Positions 1 to 6,740 of a stretch of DNA of 13,132 nucleotides are shown here, piece by piece. Each line of letters starts with the position of its first letter. Within the stretch, counting starts at the first letter, position 1. Source of the stretch: DASPOF01 sp035626155 (lineage in GTDB: Bacteria > Desulfobacterota > Binatia > Binatales > Binataceae). The translations under genes were made by a program, and so were the position numbers. The notes beneath the pieces were generated by a model, which saw only the letters and a list, made by a program, of their open reading frames with translations, did not search any database and was not told where the DNA came from. Where the stretch lies: NCBI GenBank assembly GCA_035626155.1, contig DASPOF010000020.1:1-13132 (forward strand), read 5' to 3'.

Positions 1-1
1 T

Positions 2-958
2 TCCACTTTTCTCGGTGGTAGCGGCGGCAACGATAGCCTGAACGGGCTCGCTCTCGACTCCTCCGGCAATATCTACGTAACGGGAACGGCTCGCGAGTCA
101 ACCTTCCCCACCACGCCGGGAGCGTTCCAGACTTCGTTCAGCGGCTCTCAAGATGCATTCGTGGCCGAGATTTCAGCGGTCAGCCCAATTCCCACTCCGA
201 CACCGACCGCCACCGCCACTGCAACTCAAACAGGCACCGCCACACCGACCCAGACCGCGACAGTTACTCCTACACCGACTTTGACTCCCACTCAGACGGC
301 GACGCCGACCGCTACTGCAACTGGGACGCCTACCGCTACTGCGACTGCTACAGCAACGGCAAGTCCGACGCCGGTTCCCCCGACCATTTCTATTACTTCG
401 CCAGCCGCTACGACCTACGCGCTCGATCAGCAGGTCGCCGCGACCTACAGCTGTACCGATAGCTACCCCGGGGATACGGTAACGGTATGCGCTGGACCGG
501 TGGCCAGCGGCGCCGACTTCGATACCTCGTCGGTAGGCGCGAAGACGTTCACTGTGAACGCAACGGACAGCTACGCCAATTCATCCAAGGCAGCCGTGAG
601 TTACACCATCGCGTACAACATTTGTCCGCAGTATGACGAGACTAAACCCGTGCACAGCGGTGCGACGATCCCGATCAAGCTCCAGCTCTGCGATGCGAAG
701 GGAACTGATGAGTCGGCTTCCGGGGTAGTTGTCCACGCGACCGGGGTTGTGATGGTATCGAGCGATGTGAGCGAAACTCTCCAAGACGCAGGCGACGCGA
801 ACCCGGACTTCGATTTCCGCTTCGATTCAACTCTCGGACCCAGTGGCGGTTACATCTTCAACCTGAAAACGACTGGCTATCCCACCGGCACCTACGACCT
901 TCAATTCACGGCGGGCAGCGACCCAACGGCGCATGTGGCGCAGTTCGAGGTGAAGTAA
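2..958 (+). CDS. Surface/secreted SBBP beta-propeller protein with Thr/Pro linker and PxKF-like C-terminal domain (5' partial)
   Basis: The reading frame is open from the first bases of the window, so the true start lies upstream; 318 residues are visible. Residues 1-57 read as the end of an SBBP (beta-propeller) repeat: a STFLGGSGG-type opening, then GNIYVTG, FPTTPGAFQ and DAFVAEI. Residues about 62-127 are a low-complexity linker made almost wholly of Thr, Pro and Ala. Residues about 126-203 look like an Ig/HYR-like beta-sandwich ending in TFTVNATDSYAN. The last about 115 residues resemble the PxKF domain (motif TIPIKLQLCDA, ending QFEVK). Four Cys fall in these two domains and could form disulfides, which fits an extracellular protein. 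No sortase motif or membrane anchor is visible at the C-terminus. SBBP repeats and such linkers are typical of large secreted or cell-surface proteins; ligand and function are unknown. A hairpin follows the stop by 16 nt. Confidence 0.8.
   Translation, partial: STFLGGSGGNDSLNGLALDSSGNIYVTGTARESTFPTTPGAFQTSFSGSQDAFVAEISAVSPIPTPTPTATATATQTGTATPTQTATVTPTPTLTPTQTATPTATATGTPTATATATATASPTPVPPTISITSPAATTYALDQQVAATYSCTDSYPGDTVTVCAGPVASGADFDTSSVGAKTFTVNATDSYANSSKAAVSYTIAYNICPQYDETKPVHSGATIPIKLQLCDAKGTDESASGVVVHATGVVMVSSDVSETLQDAGDANPDFDFRFDSTLGPSGGYIFNLKTTGYPTGTYDLQFTAGSDPTAHVAQFEVK
185..382 (+). repeat. Thr/Pro/Ala-coding low-complexity tract (degenerate ACN/CCN/GCN triplet repeats)
   Basis: About 66 codons encode almost only Thr, Pro and Ala (PTPT, TATATAT, PTQTAT units), with a few Gln and Gly. 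The DNA is a degenerate minisatellite of C- and A-rich triplets inside the surface-protein gene. Such linkers act as extended spacers and are often glycosylated in secreted proteins (family knowledge). Synonymous codons vary along the tract, so it is not a fresh perfect expansion, but length variation between strains is plausible. Confidence 0.8.
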
Positions 959-974
959 CCGGCTGGGTGATAAC

Positions 975-1004
975 GAGGCCGGAGCGAGCGCTCGCTCCGG
1001 CCTC
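975..1004. terminator. Perfect 30-nt palindrome between convergent genes (likely bidirectional terminator)
   Basis: The half-site gaggccggagcgagc is followed directly by its exact reverse complement, giving a 15-bp GC-rich inverted repeat with no separate loop. It starts 16 nt after the surface-protein stop codon and lies 73 nt beyond the stop of the leftward 56-aa gene, so it sits between convergent genes. No clear T-run follows on either strand, so it may act as a non-canonical terminator or an RNA 3'-end stabiliser rather than a classical intrinsic terminator. Confidence 0.55.
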
Positions 1005-1077
1005 ATCGCCCGCCGTCCCAGATGGCGAGCTGCGGCGGCCGGGAATCGCGGCGGCGAAATGAGATTACGCGAGGTCG

Positions 1078-1248
1078 CTACGGCTGCGCGGCGCCGGTCG
1101 CGGGCGGCTCGGGGGCGGGGGCGGCCGCTTTGTAGGCCGGGAATTGGAGGTAGGAGGCGTAGAGCAGGATCGCGAGCACAATCAGCGCGGTCAGAACGTC
1201 GGCGAATCCGAGGCGGGTGGCTCCCTGGTGCGATTTGAGGCTTTCCAT
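1078..1248 (-). CDS. Small single-pass membrane protein, 56 aa, unknown function
   Basis: This short frame starts at ATG 1248-1246 and ends at TAG 1080-1078. A purine-rich GGGATGGGAG lies just ahead of the ATG, although its spacing is short. Residues 1-13 are polar and include Lys and Arg. Residues about 14-35 form one hydrophobic segment (FADVLTALIVLAILLYASYL). The tail from residue 42 is Ala/Pro-rich (AAAPAPEPPATGAAQP). The layout is that of a single-span membrane protein or uncleaved signal anchor. It lies 135 bp downstream of the uvrA stop on the same strand and could be on the same transcript; the 975-1004 palindrome would end that transcript. I do not recognise the family. The coding call rests on the coherent hydrophobic segment and the start and stop placement. 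Confidence 0.5.
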   Translation of the reverse strand: MESLKSHQGATRLGFADVLTALIVLAILLYASYLQFPAYKAAAPAPEPPATGAAQP

Positions 1249-1383
1249 GACTCCCATCCCATCAACCTGGTCATTCGATCGTTGCCGATCGCATCCTAGC
1301 AGGATGTTCAGAAAAGCGTGACCATCGCATTTCGAGCGTGCCGCAACCTCAACATCCTGCGTGGAGGCGCGCGGCGAGTTTCC

Positions 1384-4281
1384 TCAGGCCTCGGCGGCGC
1401 TCCTTATCGCGGTTCGCACTGCGGCGCCGCTCTGATTGGCCGGCAGGCCGAAGAGCCGGCGGAGTTCCCGGCCGGTCACCGACCTCTCGGCGGACGCAAT
1501 TTTGATCGGAGACCCCGATGCGACCACACGGCCTCCCTCGTCACCTCCGCCCGGCCCGAGATCGATCACATAGTCGGCGTGGGCGATTAGCTCCAGATTG
1601 TGCTCGATTACCACTAGCGTGTTCCCATCCGCGACCAGCCGCGCGAACACTTTCAGCAGGCGGCGGATATCGGTTGAACTCAGCCCCGTCGTGGGCTCAT
1701 CGACCAGGAACATCCGCGGCAGGCTCCTGCCCTCGGCGTTGAGCGCGGCGGGTTCGAGATCGGCGAGCAGAAAGCGGGCGAGCTTGAGCCGCTGCGCCTC
1801 GCCGCCCGACAGTGTCGATGTGGGCTGGCCCATGCGCAGGTAGCCCAGACCGACGGCGCTCATCGCATCGAGCCGCTTCACGATCTGGCCCTGGTTGGCG
1901 AAGAACGATCGCGCCTCGTCCACGGTGAGGTCGAGCACCTGGCCGACGTTCAGCTTCTGGTAGCGGATCGCGAGAATATGGCTCTGGAAGCGCCGCCCGT
2001 CGCACGCGTCGCATTTGACCTCGAGGTCCGCCATGAAATGCATCTCGATTGTGATGGTGCCGGTGCCGGCGCACTTCTCGCATCGACCGCCGGTCACATT
2101 GAATGAGAAATCGCGCGGCTTGATGCCGAGCCGATGCGCCTCGGTGGTGCCGGCGAAGAGCTTGCGGATATCGTCGTAGATTTTGAGATAGGTCGCCGGG
2201 TTCGAGCGCATCGAGCGCGCCGGCAGTTCCTGACCCATGTGGACGATCTCACCGACCTGCTCCAGGCCGTCGATTTGGTCGCACTCGCCGGCTTCAGCCG
2301 CATCGCCGTTGCTTCTCAGCCAATTGTTGTACAGGACGTCCTCGACCAGCGTGGATTTGCCCGAGCCCGAGACGCCGGTCACGCAGACCATGCGGCCGAG
2401 CGGAATCGCGACATCGATGCCGCGCAGGTTGTGCTCGCGCGCGCCGCGAATCCGGATTGCGGGATCGTGCCGGCCGAATCGGCGTTCGCGAGCGAGCGCC
2501 CGCATCAGGAGCACGCGCCCCGGCGTTGCGATCGCGCTCTCGATTCGTTCGCTGCCCGCCGGCGCCGCGTGTATCAGGCGGCCGCCCTCGCTGCCGCCTC
2601 CCGGCCCCAGCTCGACGACGAAGTCCGCGCCCGCGATCATCGTCGGATCGTGTTCGACCACCACGACCGTGTTTCCAAGGTCGCGCAGATGTTGCAGGAC
2701 GCCGAGCAGCCGGAACGCATCCGACGGATGAAGTCCCACCGTCGGCTCATCGAGCGCGTAAAGCGTCCCGACGAGCAGGCTGCCGAGCGCGCTTGCGAGA
2801 TGAATCCGCTGCGCCTCGCCGCCCGACAGCGTGCGGGCCTGGCGCTCGAGGGTGAGATAGCCCAGGCCGACCTCGAGGAGGTAGCCGATGCGATTGGTAA
2901 GTTCGCGCAGGACCACGTCCGCGCGGCCCGCGAGGTCGCGGTCCCGCGAAAGCGAATCGACCCACGCCGCCAAATCGCGAACCGGCATGCGGCCGACATC
3001 GGAGATCGAGTTGCCGCGCACGCGAACGTTAAGCGCCTCCGGCTTGAGCTTGGCGCCGCCGCAGGAGGGGCAGGGGATGAACCGGCGGTACTTTGCGAGC
3101 AGGATTCGGACGTGAGTCTTGTATCGCCGCCCCTGCATCCACTTGAAGAAACCGCGCACGCCGGGCCATCGTTCGTTATCGAATCGCTCGCGCGGGCCCT
3201 CGTCGCCATCGAGCAGCCAGCGCCGCTCCTCCTCGGTCATCTCGCGGAACGGAGCGCTGGTGCGAATCTTTCGCCGGCGCGCGAGCTTGAGCATCCAGTC
3301 GTTCATCTCGCGGTACGCAGGGGTGCGCCACGGCGCGACCAGCCCCTGCCTGAGCGAGAGGTTGTGATTGGGAATCACCTTGTCGATGTCGAGCTCGACG
3401 GTGCGCCCGAAACCCTCGCATTCGGGACACGCGCCAATCGGACTGTTGGCGGAGAAGAGCGCGGGCGTCGGCTCGGGGTACGCAGTGGCGCATCGCGAGC
3501 AATTGAAACGCCGATCGAACTCGAGCGTGGCCGCGGTGCGAAGGGCGCCGTTGTCGCGCTCGACGCGGACCGCGCGCGCCCGTCCCGCGCCCAGGTAGAA
3601 GGCTTTTTCGAGCGCCTCGCGGACGCGCTCGGAGCTGCTCGCGTCGTTTGCCGCGACCCGATCGATGACGACGGTCAACTCGCTCGGAGCAGCCGCCGCG
3701 CCGTTGGTCAGCGACGCGGCAAAATCGGCGGTCTCGGCGATCGCGCCGTCGCGGTAAATGCGATGGTACCCGTTCTGGATGAGGTAGTTCGCCGCGTCCG
3801 CGATGGTTCGCGATCCGATGTCGAACGGAGCAAGAAAGAGGTACAGCCCGGGCGCGCCGAGCACGCTTGCCGCCGCGCTCTGGACGGTGTCGCGCGTGAC
3901 CTCGGTTCCGCATCGAGGGCATACGGTCCGTCCGACGGTGGCGAACAGGAGCCGCAGGTAGTCGCTGATTTCGGTGACTGTTCCGACCGTGGAGCGCGCG
4001 TTCTTGATCGTGTTTTTCTGCCGCAGCGCGAGCGCCGGAGGAATCTGGGAGATCGAATCGACGTCGGGACGCTCCATCCGTTCGAGGAACAGCCGCGCGT
4101 AGGTCGAGAGGCTCTGCACGTACCGGCGCTGGCCCTCGGCATAGAGCGTGTCGAACACGAGGCTCGACTTGCCCGAGCCGGAGACGCCGGTTACGACCGT
4201 GAGCTTGTTGCGCGGCAGATCGAGCGAGATGCCGGCGAGGTTGTGCGTGCGCGCGCCGCGGATGCTGATGAAGCCGTCCAA
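1384..4281 (-). CDS. uvrA: UvrABC excinuclease subunit A (UvrA)
   Basis: UvrA is the damage-sensing ABC ATPase of nucleotide excision repair; as a dimer it loads UvrB onto damaged DNA. Both nucleotide-binding domains are complete. The first has Walker A GVSGSGKSS (about 32-40), signature LSGGEAQRIHLA (about 483) and Walker B YALDEPTVGLHPSD (about 507). The second has GVSGSGKST (about 634), LSGGEAQRLKLA (about 822) and MFLVDEPTTGL (about 856). Cys pairs lie at 121/124 (CPRC), about 259 (CSRC) with 283 (CPEC), about 402 (CPSC), and CEKC (about 732) with CDAC (about 756), the C-terminal zinc finger that contacts DNA. The start is TTG at 4281, giving MDGFISIRGARTHNL, the usual UvrA N-terminus; it lies 16 nt after the stop of the upstream small gene, which suggests translational coupling. 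A longer frame to 4458 only re-reads that gene out of frame. At 965 aa the length is normal. Some motifs (LALRQKNTIKNARSTVGT, the ARSMRSNPATY region) differ from the commonest UvrA consensus. Confidence 0.95.
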   Translation of the reverse strand: MDGFISIRGARTHNLAGISLDLPRNKLTVVTGVSGSGKSSLVFDTLYAEGQRRYVQSLSTYARLFLERMERPDVDSISQIPPALALRQKNTIKNARSTVGTVTEISDYLRLLFATVGRTVCPRCGTEVTRDTVQSAAASVLGAPGLYLFLAPFDIGSRTIADAANYLIQNGYHRIYRDGAIAETADFAASLTNGAAAAPSELTVVIDRVAANDASSSERVREALEKAFYLGAGRARAVRVERDNGALRTAATLEFDRRFNCSRCATAYPEPTPALFSANSPIGACPECEGFGRTVELDIDKVIPNHNLSLRQGLVAPWRTPAYREMNDWMLKLARRRKIRTSAPFREMTEEERRWLLDGDEGPRERFDNERWPGVRGFFKWMQGRRYKTHVRILLAKYRRFIPCPSCGGAKLKPEALNVRVRGNSISDVGRMPVRDLAAWVDSLSRDRDLAGRADVVLRELTNRIGYLLEVGLGYLTLERQARTLSGGEAQRIHLASALGSLLVGTLYALDEPTVGLHPSDAFRLLGVLQHLRDLGNTVVVVEHDPTMIAGADFVVELGPGGGSEGGRLIHAAPAGSERIESAIATPGRVLLMRALARERRFGRHDPAIRIRGAREHNLRGIDVAIPLGRMVCVTGVSGSGKSTLVEDVLYNNWLRSNGDAAEAGECDQIDGLEQVGEIVHMGQELPARSMRSNPATYLKIYDDIRKLFAGTTEAHRLGIKPRDFSFNVTGGRCEKCAGTGTITIEMHFMADLEVKCDACDGRRFQSHILAIRYQKLNVGQVLDLTVDEARSFFANQGQIVKRLDAMSAVGLGYLRMGQPTSTLSGGEAQRLKLARFLLADLEPAALNAEGRSLPRMFLVDEPTTGLSSTDIRRLLKVFARLVADGNTLVVIEHNLELIAHADYVIDLGPGGGDEGGRVVASGSPIKIASAERSVTGRELRRLFGLPANQSGAAVRTAIRSAAEA

Positions 4282-4297
4282 GCTTCTGGCCGGTGCG

Positions 4298-4519
4298 CTA
4301 TTGGGGATCGGAAAGCGGACGCGCCTTTTTCTTGCGCTCGCCCGGAAATTCGCCGGCGACCTTCGCGTAGAGGTCGGCCAGGTTGCGATCGAACTCGGCC
4401 TCGAGCTTCTTTTTCTCCGCCACTCGCTCGGCCTCAGGCAACTCCGCCAGCTTTGCAAGCCGGTCGGCGAGCTCGATCATGAGACGGTTGCGTTGCACCA
4501 GATATTGATAGCCGTCCAT
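4298..4519 (-). CDS. Small charged coiled-coil protein upstream of uvrA, 73 aa, unknown function
   Basis: Translation begins MDGYQYLVQRNRLMIELADR and is strongly helical and charged. Leu/Ala heptad spacing runs through LAKLAELPEAERVAEKKKLEAEFDRNLADLY, followed by a basic tail (GERKKKARPL). No signal peptide or membrane segment is seen. An ATG at 4525 is also possible, but AGGA at 4529-4526 is correctly spaced (6 nt) only for the ATG at 4519, so I chose that one. A near-consensus promoter lies directly upstream and uvrA starts 16 nt after the stop, so the gene leads the uvrA operon. I do not recognise the family. A role with UvrA (regulator, adaptor or merely co-transcribed) is inference from position. 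Confidence 0.7.
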   Translation of the reverse strand: MDGYQYLVQRNRLMIELADRLAKLAELPEAERVAEKKKLEAEFDRNLADLYAKVAGEFPGERKKKARPLSDPQ

Positions 4520-4553
4520 AGGCATTCCTGACGCTCAAATTCCAAACTTACAA

Positions 4554-4583
4554 ATTATAGGGTATCCTCCAGATCGGTAACAA
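4554..4583 (-). promoter_or_regulatory. Predicted sigma70-type promoter of the small gene-uvrA operon
   Basis: On the minus strand a perfect -10 box TATAAT (4559-4554) lies 18 bp from a -35-like TTGTTA (4583-4578, 4 of 6 consensus bases). Transcription would start near 4547, giving a leader of about 28 nt to the ATG at 4519, which carries an AGGA Shine-Dalgarno site. The local sequence is AT-rich against GC-rich surroundings. I saw no CTGT-N8-ACAG or GAAC-N4-GTTC LexA-type operator over it, so SOS control is not evident. No convincing plus-strand promoter for pgeF was found in the same gap. Confidence 0.65.
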
Positions 4584-4606
4584 CTCGCAGATCGCCAGCA
4601 ATCAAA

Positions 4607-5407
4607 GTGGAAACTGCACCTGAAGCGATCGCGTCCGGCGAGGTTCCGCGGCTGACGCGCGCGTGGCCGGAAACCGGGATTTTAAGCGGGTTTTTCGGCC
4701 GCGACGGCGGCGTGAGCCGGGGGCCGTATGCGAGCCTGAATCTCGCCGTTCACGTGGGCGACGATGCGGCGGCGGTCGAGGAGAACTGGCGGCGGGCGCG
4801 GGCGCAATTTCCCGGCAAAACGATCTTCGCGCGGATGAACCAGGTCCACGGCAGGAGGGTCCACGTCGTGACGCGCGCGAATGCGGGCGAGGCGCGCGCG
4901 GGGGACGGGATGGTGACGGATGCGGAGGGGATCGCGCTCGCAATCTTTACCGCCGATTGCGTTCCCATCCTGATGATCGACCGGTCGCGCAGCGTTGCCG
5001 GAGCGCTTCATGCGGGATGGCGCGGAACGCTGGCGGGAATCGTTGAGGCGGGTCTCGATGCGATGGGGCGGCTGGGCGCGAGCGCGGGGAAGATCCGCGC
5101 GGCGCTCGGACCGTCGATCGGGCTGTGCTGTTTCGAAGTCGATCGCGAGCTTGCCGAGCGATTCGTCCGCGAAATCCCGGCCGCCGATCGCCACGTCCGC
5201 GATGGCCGCCCCGGCAAGGCGTACCTCGATCTGCGCGCGATCGTCCGCGAGCAACTGCTTGGCACGGGCGTGAGGGCGGAGGCGATTTCGGAAATCGGGC
5301 CGTGCACGCGATGCGCCGCCGATCGGTACTTCTCGCGGCGCGCCGCCGGCGGGCGCACGACAGGCCTCCAGATGAGCGCGGTCGGACTGGCGGCAGGCGG
5401 GGAGTAG
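4607..5407 (+). CDS. pgeF: Peptidoglycan editing factor PgeF / YfiH laccase-domain protein
   Basis: This is a 266-aa member of the YfiH/PgeF (multi-copper polyphenol oxidoreductase, laccase-like) family. In Escherichia coli the homologue removes wrongly incorporated L-Ser from muropeptide precursors; purine nucleoside phosphorylase-like activity is reported for other members (family knowledge). Visible motifs are FFGRDGGVSRGPYASLNL (about 29-46), MNQVHG (77-82, His81), TADCVPI (Cys118), HAGWRG (His135), GPSIGLCCFEV and the C-terminal CTRCAADRYFSRR and TGLQMSAVGL. His81, Cys118 and His135 form the expected metal-binding set, so the enzyme looks intact. The chosen start is GTG 4607, with only a weak ribosome-binding site, so the first 15-20 residues are uncertain. 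It is the first gene of the rightward unit and diverges from the uvrA operon across an 87-bp gap. Confidence 0.92.
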   Translation: METAPEAIASGEVPRLTRAWPETGILSGFFGRDGGVSRGPYASLNLAVHVGDDAAAVEENWRRARAQFPGKTIFARMNQVHGRRVHVVTRANAGEARAGDGMVTDAEGIALAIFTADCVPILMIDRSRSVAGALHAGWRGTLAGIVEAGLDAMGRLGASAGKIRAALGPSIGLCCFEVDRELAERFVREIPAADRHVRDGRPGKAYLDLRAIVREQLLGTGVRAEAISEIGPCTRCAADRYFSRRAAGGRTTGLQMSAVGLAAGGE

Positions 5408-5410
5408 CAG

Positions 5411-5575
5411 ATGCCGATTCGCAAGTCCGCCAAACATAAGCGCCGCGGATTGATCGCGAAGCTCAGAAAACCAACTGCACCGCCGGCCCGCATCATCGAG
5501 GACAAAACCAAATACGACCGCGCGCGAGAACGAGAGCGGCTGAGAGGCGAGGCGAAATCCCCGAATCGCCGATGA
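5411..5575 (+). CDS. Small basic protein, 54 aa, unknown function, between pgeF and the MocA-type gene
   Basis: ATG 5411 follows the pgeF stop after 3 nt and is preceded by GGGGAG with good spacing. The stop TGA (5573-5575) overlaps the next start in an ATGA. Both junctions are typical of translational coupling, which supports real coding. The protein is very basic: MPIRKSAKHKRRGLIAKLRK at the N-terminus, then a short Pro-rich stretch, then a KTKYDRARERERLRGE helix. It has no signal peptide, membrane span or Cys. Its make-up would suit nucleic-acid or ribosome contact, but that is speculation. I do not assign a family. Confidence 0.6.
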   Translation: MPIRKSAKHKRRGLIAKLRKPTAPPARIIEDKTKYDRARERERLRGEAKSPNRR

Positions 5576-6678
5576 AGCTTCCTATCAAAGAACAGGTGCG
5601 CGCCGGGATTGTCGGCGCGGGCCTCATCGGACAGTCGCATTCGCTGATGCTCCGGGAGGTTGCCGATCGCACCGAGGGCAGCGTTCGCGTGGCCGCAGTC
5701 GCCGACGTCGCGCGGGTGCAGGCGGAGCAGCTTGCGGCGCGATGGCCCGGGGCGCGAGTCGCGAGCGATGCGCGCGAGATCATCGGCGATCCCGATATCG
5801 ATGCGGTCTGGATATGCACGCCGACCGCGCTTCATCGGGACGCCTATCTGGCCGCGGTACACGCCGGCAAGCACGTGTTCTGCGAGAAGCCGCTCGCGAT
5901 GACCACGGCGGAGGCGGCGGAAATGGCCGAAGCGGCGCGCCTTGCCGGGGTCGCAAGCCAGGTCGGCCTGGTGCTCCGATTCTCGCCGGTCTACACGGTC
6001 ATCCGCGCGATCGCGGCGGCTCCCGAAGCGGGACGGATGCTCGCGGTCACGATGCGCGACGATCAGGATTTCCCCACGCGGGGGGTTCACGCGAGCGGCT
6101 GGCGCAACGACCGATCGCTCACCGCGGGCGGTACGCTGGCCGAGCACAGCGTCCACGACTTCGACCTGCTCACCTGGATGTTCGGCGCGATATCGCGGCT
6201 CTACTGCCGGACCAGGAACCTCAACGGTGCGCCGGGGATTGAAGATTTCGGCGCGATCGAAATGGAATTCGCCGGCGGTTTTCACGGCCAGCTTACCTCG
6301 GTCTGGCATCGGATGATCGGGCGGCCCAGCAATCGGCGCCTCGAGGTCTTCGCCGAAAATCTGTTCGTTGCCTGCGATCACGACGCCGCCGGGCCGATCA
6401 CAATCCAGCGCGCGGATGCGGCTGGCGAGGAGATTCTTTCGGAGAGCGACGTAATGCGGCGCTTCGAGGACATCCTCCTTAAGGAGCGGCCCTACCTCGC
6501 GCCGATGAAGGACTGGTTCGCGGTCCCGTATGCGCTCGAAGACGCGGCGTTCGTCGCGGCGTTGCGGGGCCAGTGCGGGCCCGACCCTGAGATTCGGGCC
6601 GGAGTGGCGGCGCAGCGGCTGGTCGAGGCCGCATACGAGTCGGCGCGCACCGGTGTCCCGGTCAAGATTGAAACTTAA
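5572..6678 (+). CDS. Gfo/Idh/MocA family NAD(P)-dependent oxidoreductase
   Basis: This cytosolic dehydrogenase is 368 aa, a normal family length. The N-terminal Rossmann fold carries GIVGAGLIGQSH (12-23, the GxGxxG loop). The family signature CEKPLA follows (104-109, catalytic Lys106). The C-terminal alpha/beta domain holds GGTLAEHSVHDFDLLTW, where Glu191, His195 and Asp198 lie in the usual substrate-binding and catalytic stretch. Family members oxidise or reduce sugars, inositols and related polyols; the substrate cannot be read from sequence. The start overlaps the stop of the 54-aa gene (ATGA). The following gene is an acyl-CoA dehydrogenase, so a sugar-only role is not supported by context. 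A small hairpin begins at the last base of the stop codon. Confidence 0.9.
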   Translation: MKLPIKEQVRAGIVGAGLIGQSHSLMLREVADRTEGSVRVAAVADVARVQAEQLAARWPGARVASDAREIIGDPDIDAVWICTPTALHRDAYLAAVHAGKHVFCEKPLAMTTAEAAEMAEAARLAGVASQVGLVLRFSPVYTVIRAIAAAPEAGRMLAVTMRDDQDFPTRGVHASGWRNDRSLTAGGTLAEHSVHDFDLLTWMFGAISRLYCRTRNLNGAPGIEDFGAIEMEFAGGFHGQLTSVWHRMIGRPSNRRLEVFAENLFVACDHDAAGPITIQRADAAGEEILSESDVMRRFEDILLKERPYLAPMKDWFAVPYALEDAAFVAALRGQCGPDPEIRAGVAAQRLVEAAYESARTGVPVKIET

Positions 6679-6696
6679 AGCGTTACATGAACGCTT
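6678..6696 (+). other. Small intercistronic hairpin
   Basis: aagcgtt and aacgctt form a 7-bp stem with a 5-nt loop (acatg) in the 62-bp gap between the MocA-type gene and the first acyl-CoA dehydrogenase gene. No T-run follows, so strong termination is unlikely; it may stabilise or process the transcript, or mark a weak boundary between the two halves of the unit. Confidence 0.35.
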
Positions 6697-6740
6697 CCGT
6701 TGGGTGATTACTCCGAAGTTCGGCGAATGGTGATTCGGCT

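Noticed and set aside
185..382. Possible CRISPR-like or tandem-repeat array
   Set aside because: The repeats are degenerate triplets inside an open frame that encode a Thr/Pro linker; there are no fixed repeat and spacer lengths.
1318..1590. 90-codon plus-strand frame across the uvrA 3' end
   Set aside because: Arg/Gly-rich shadow of uvrA with no start signal; it begins in the gap and runs antisense into the gene.
1384..4281. Call as UvrA2-type paralogue or ABC-F/drug-resistance ATPase
   Set aside because: Length (965 aa), the full set of zinc-binding Cys pairs and a normal-length region between the first CxxC and the insertion-domain zinc finger all fit full UvrA better.
2134..4482. Open frame of 782 codons on the plus strand opposite uvrA
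   Set aside because: High-GC codon bias leaves antisense frames open. The product is Arg/Ala/Asp-rich without any recognisable domain, while the minus strand encodes an unmistakable UvrA.
5008..6381. Open frame of 457 codons on the minus strand across pgeF and the MocA-type gene
   Set aside because: Antisense shadow crossing gene borders; no motif and no ribosome-binding site.
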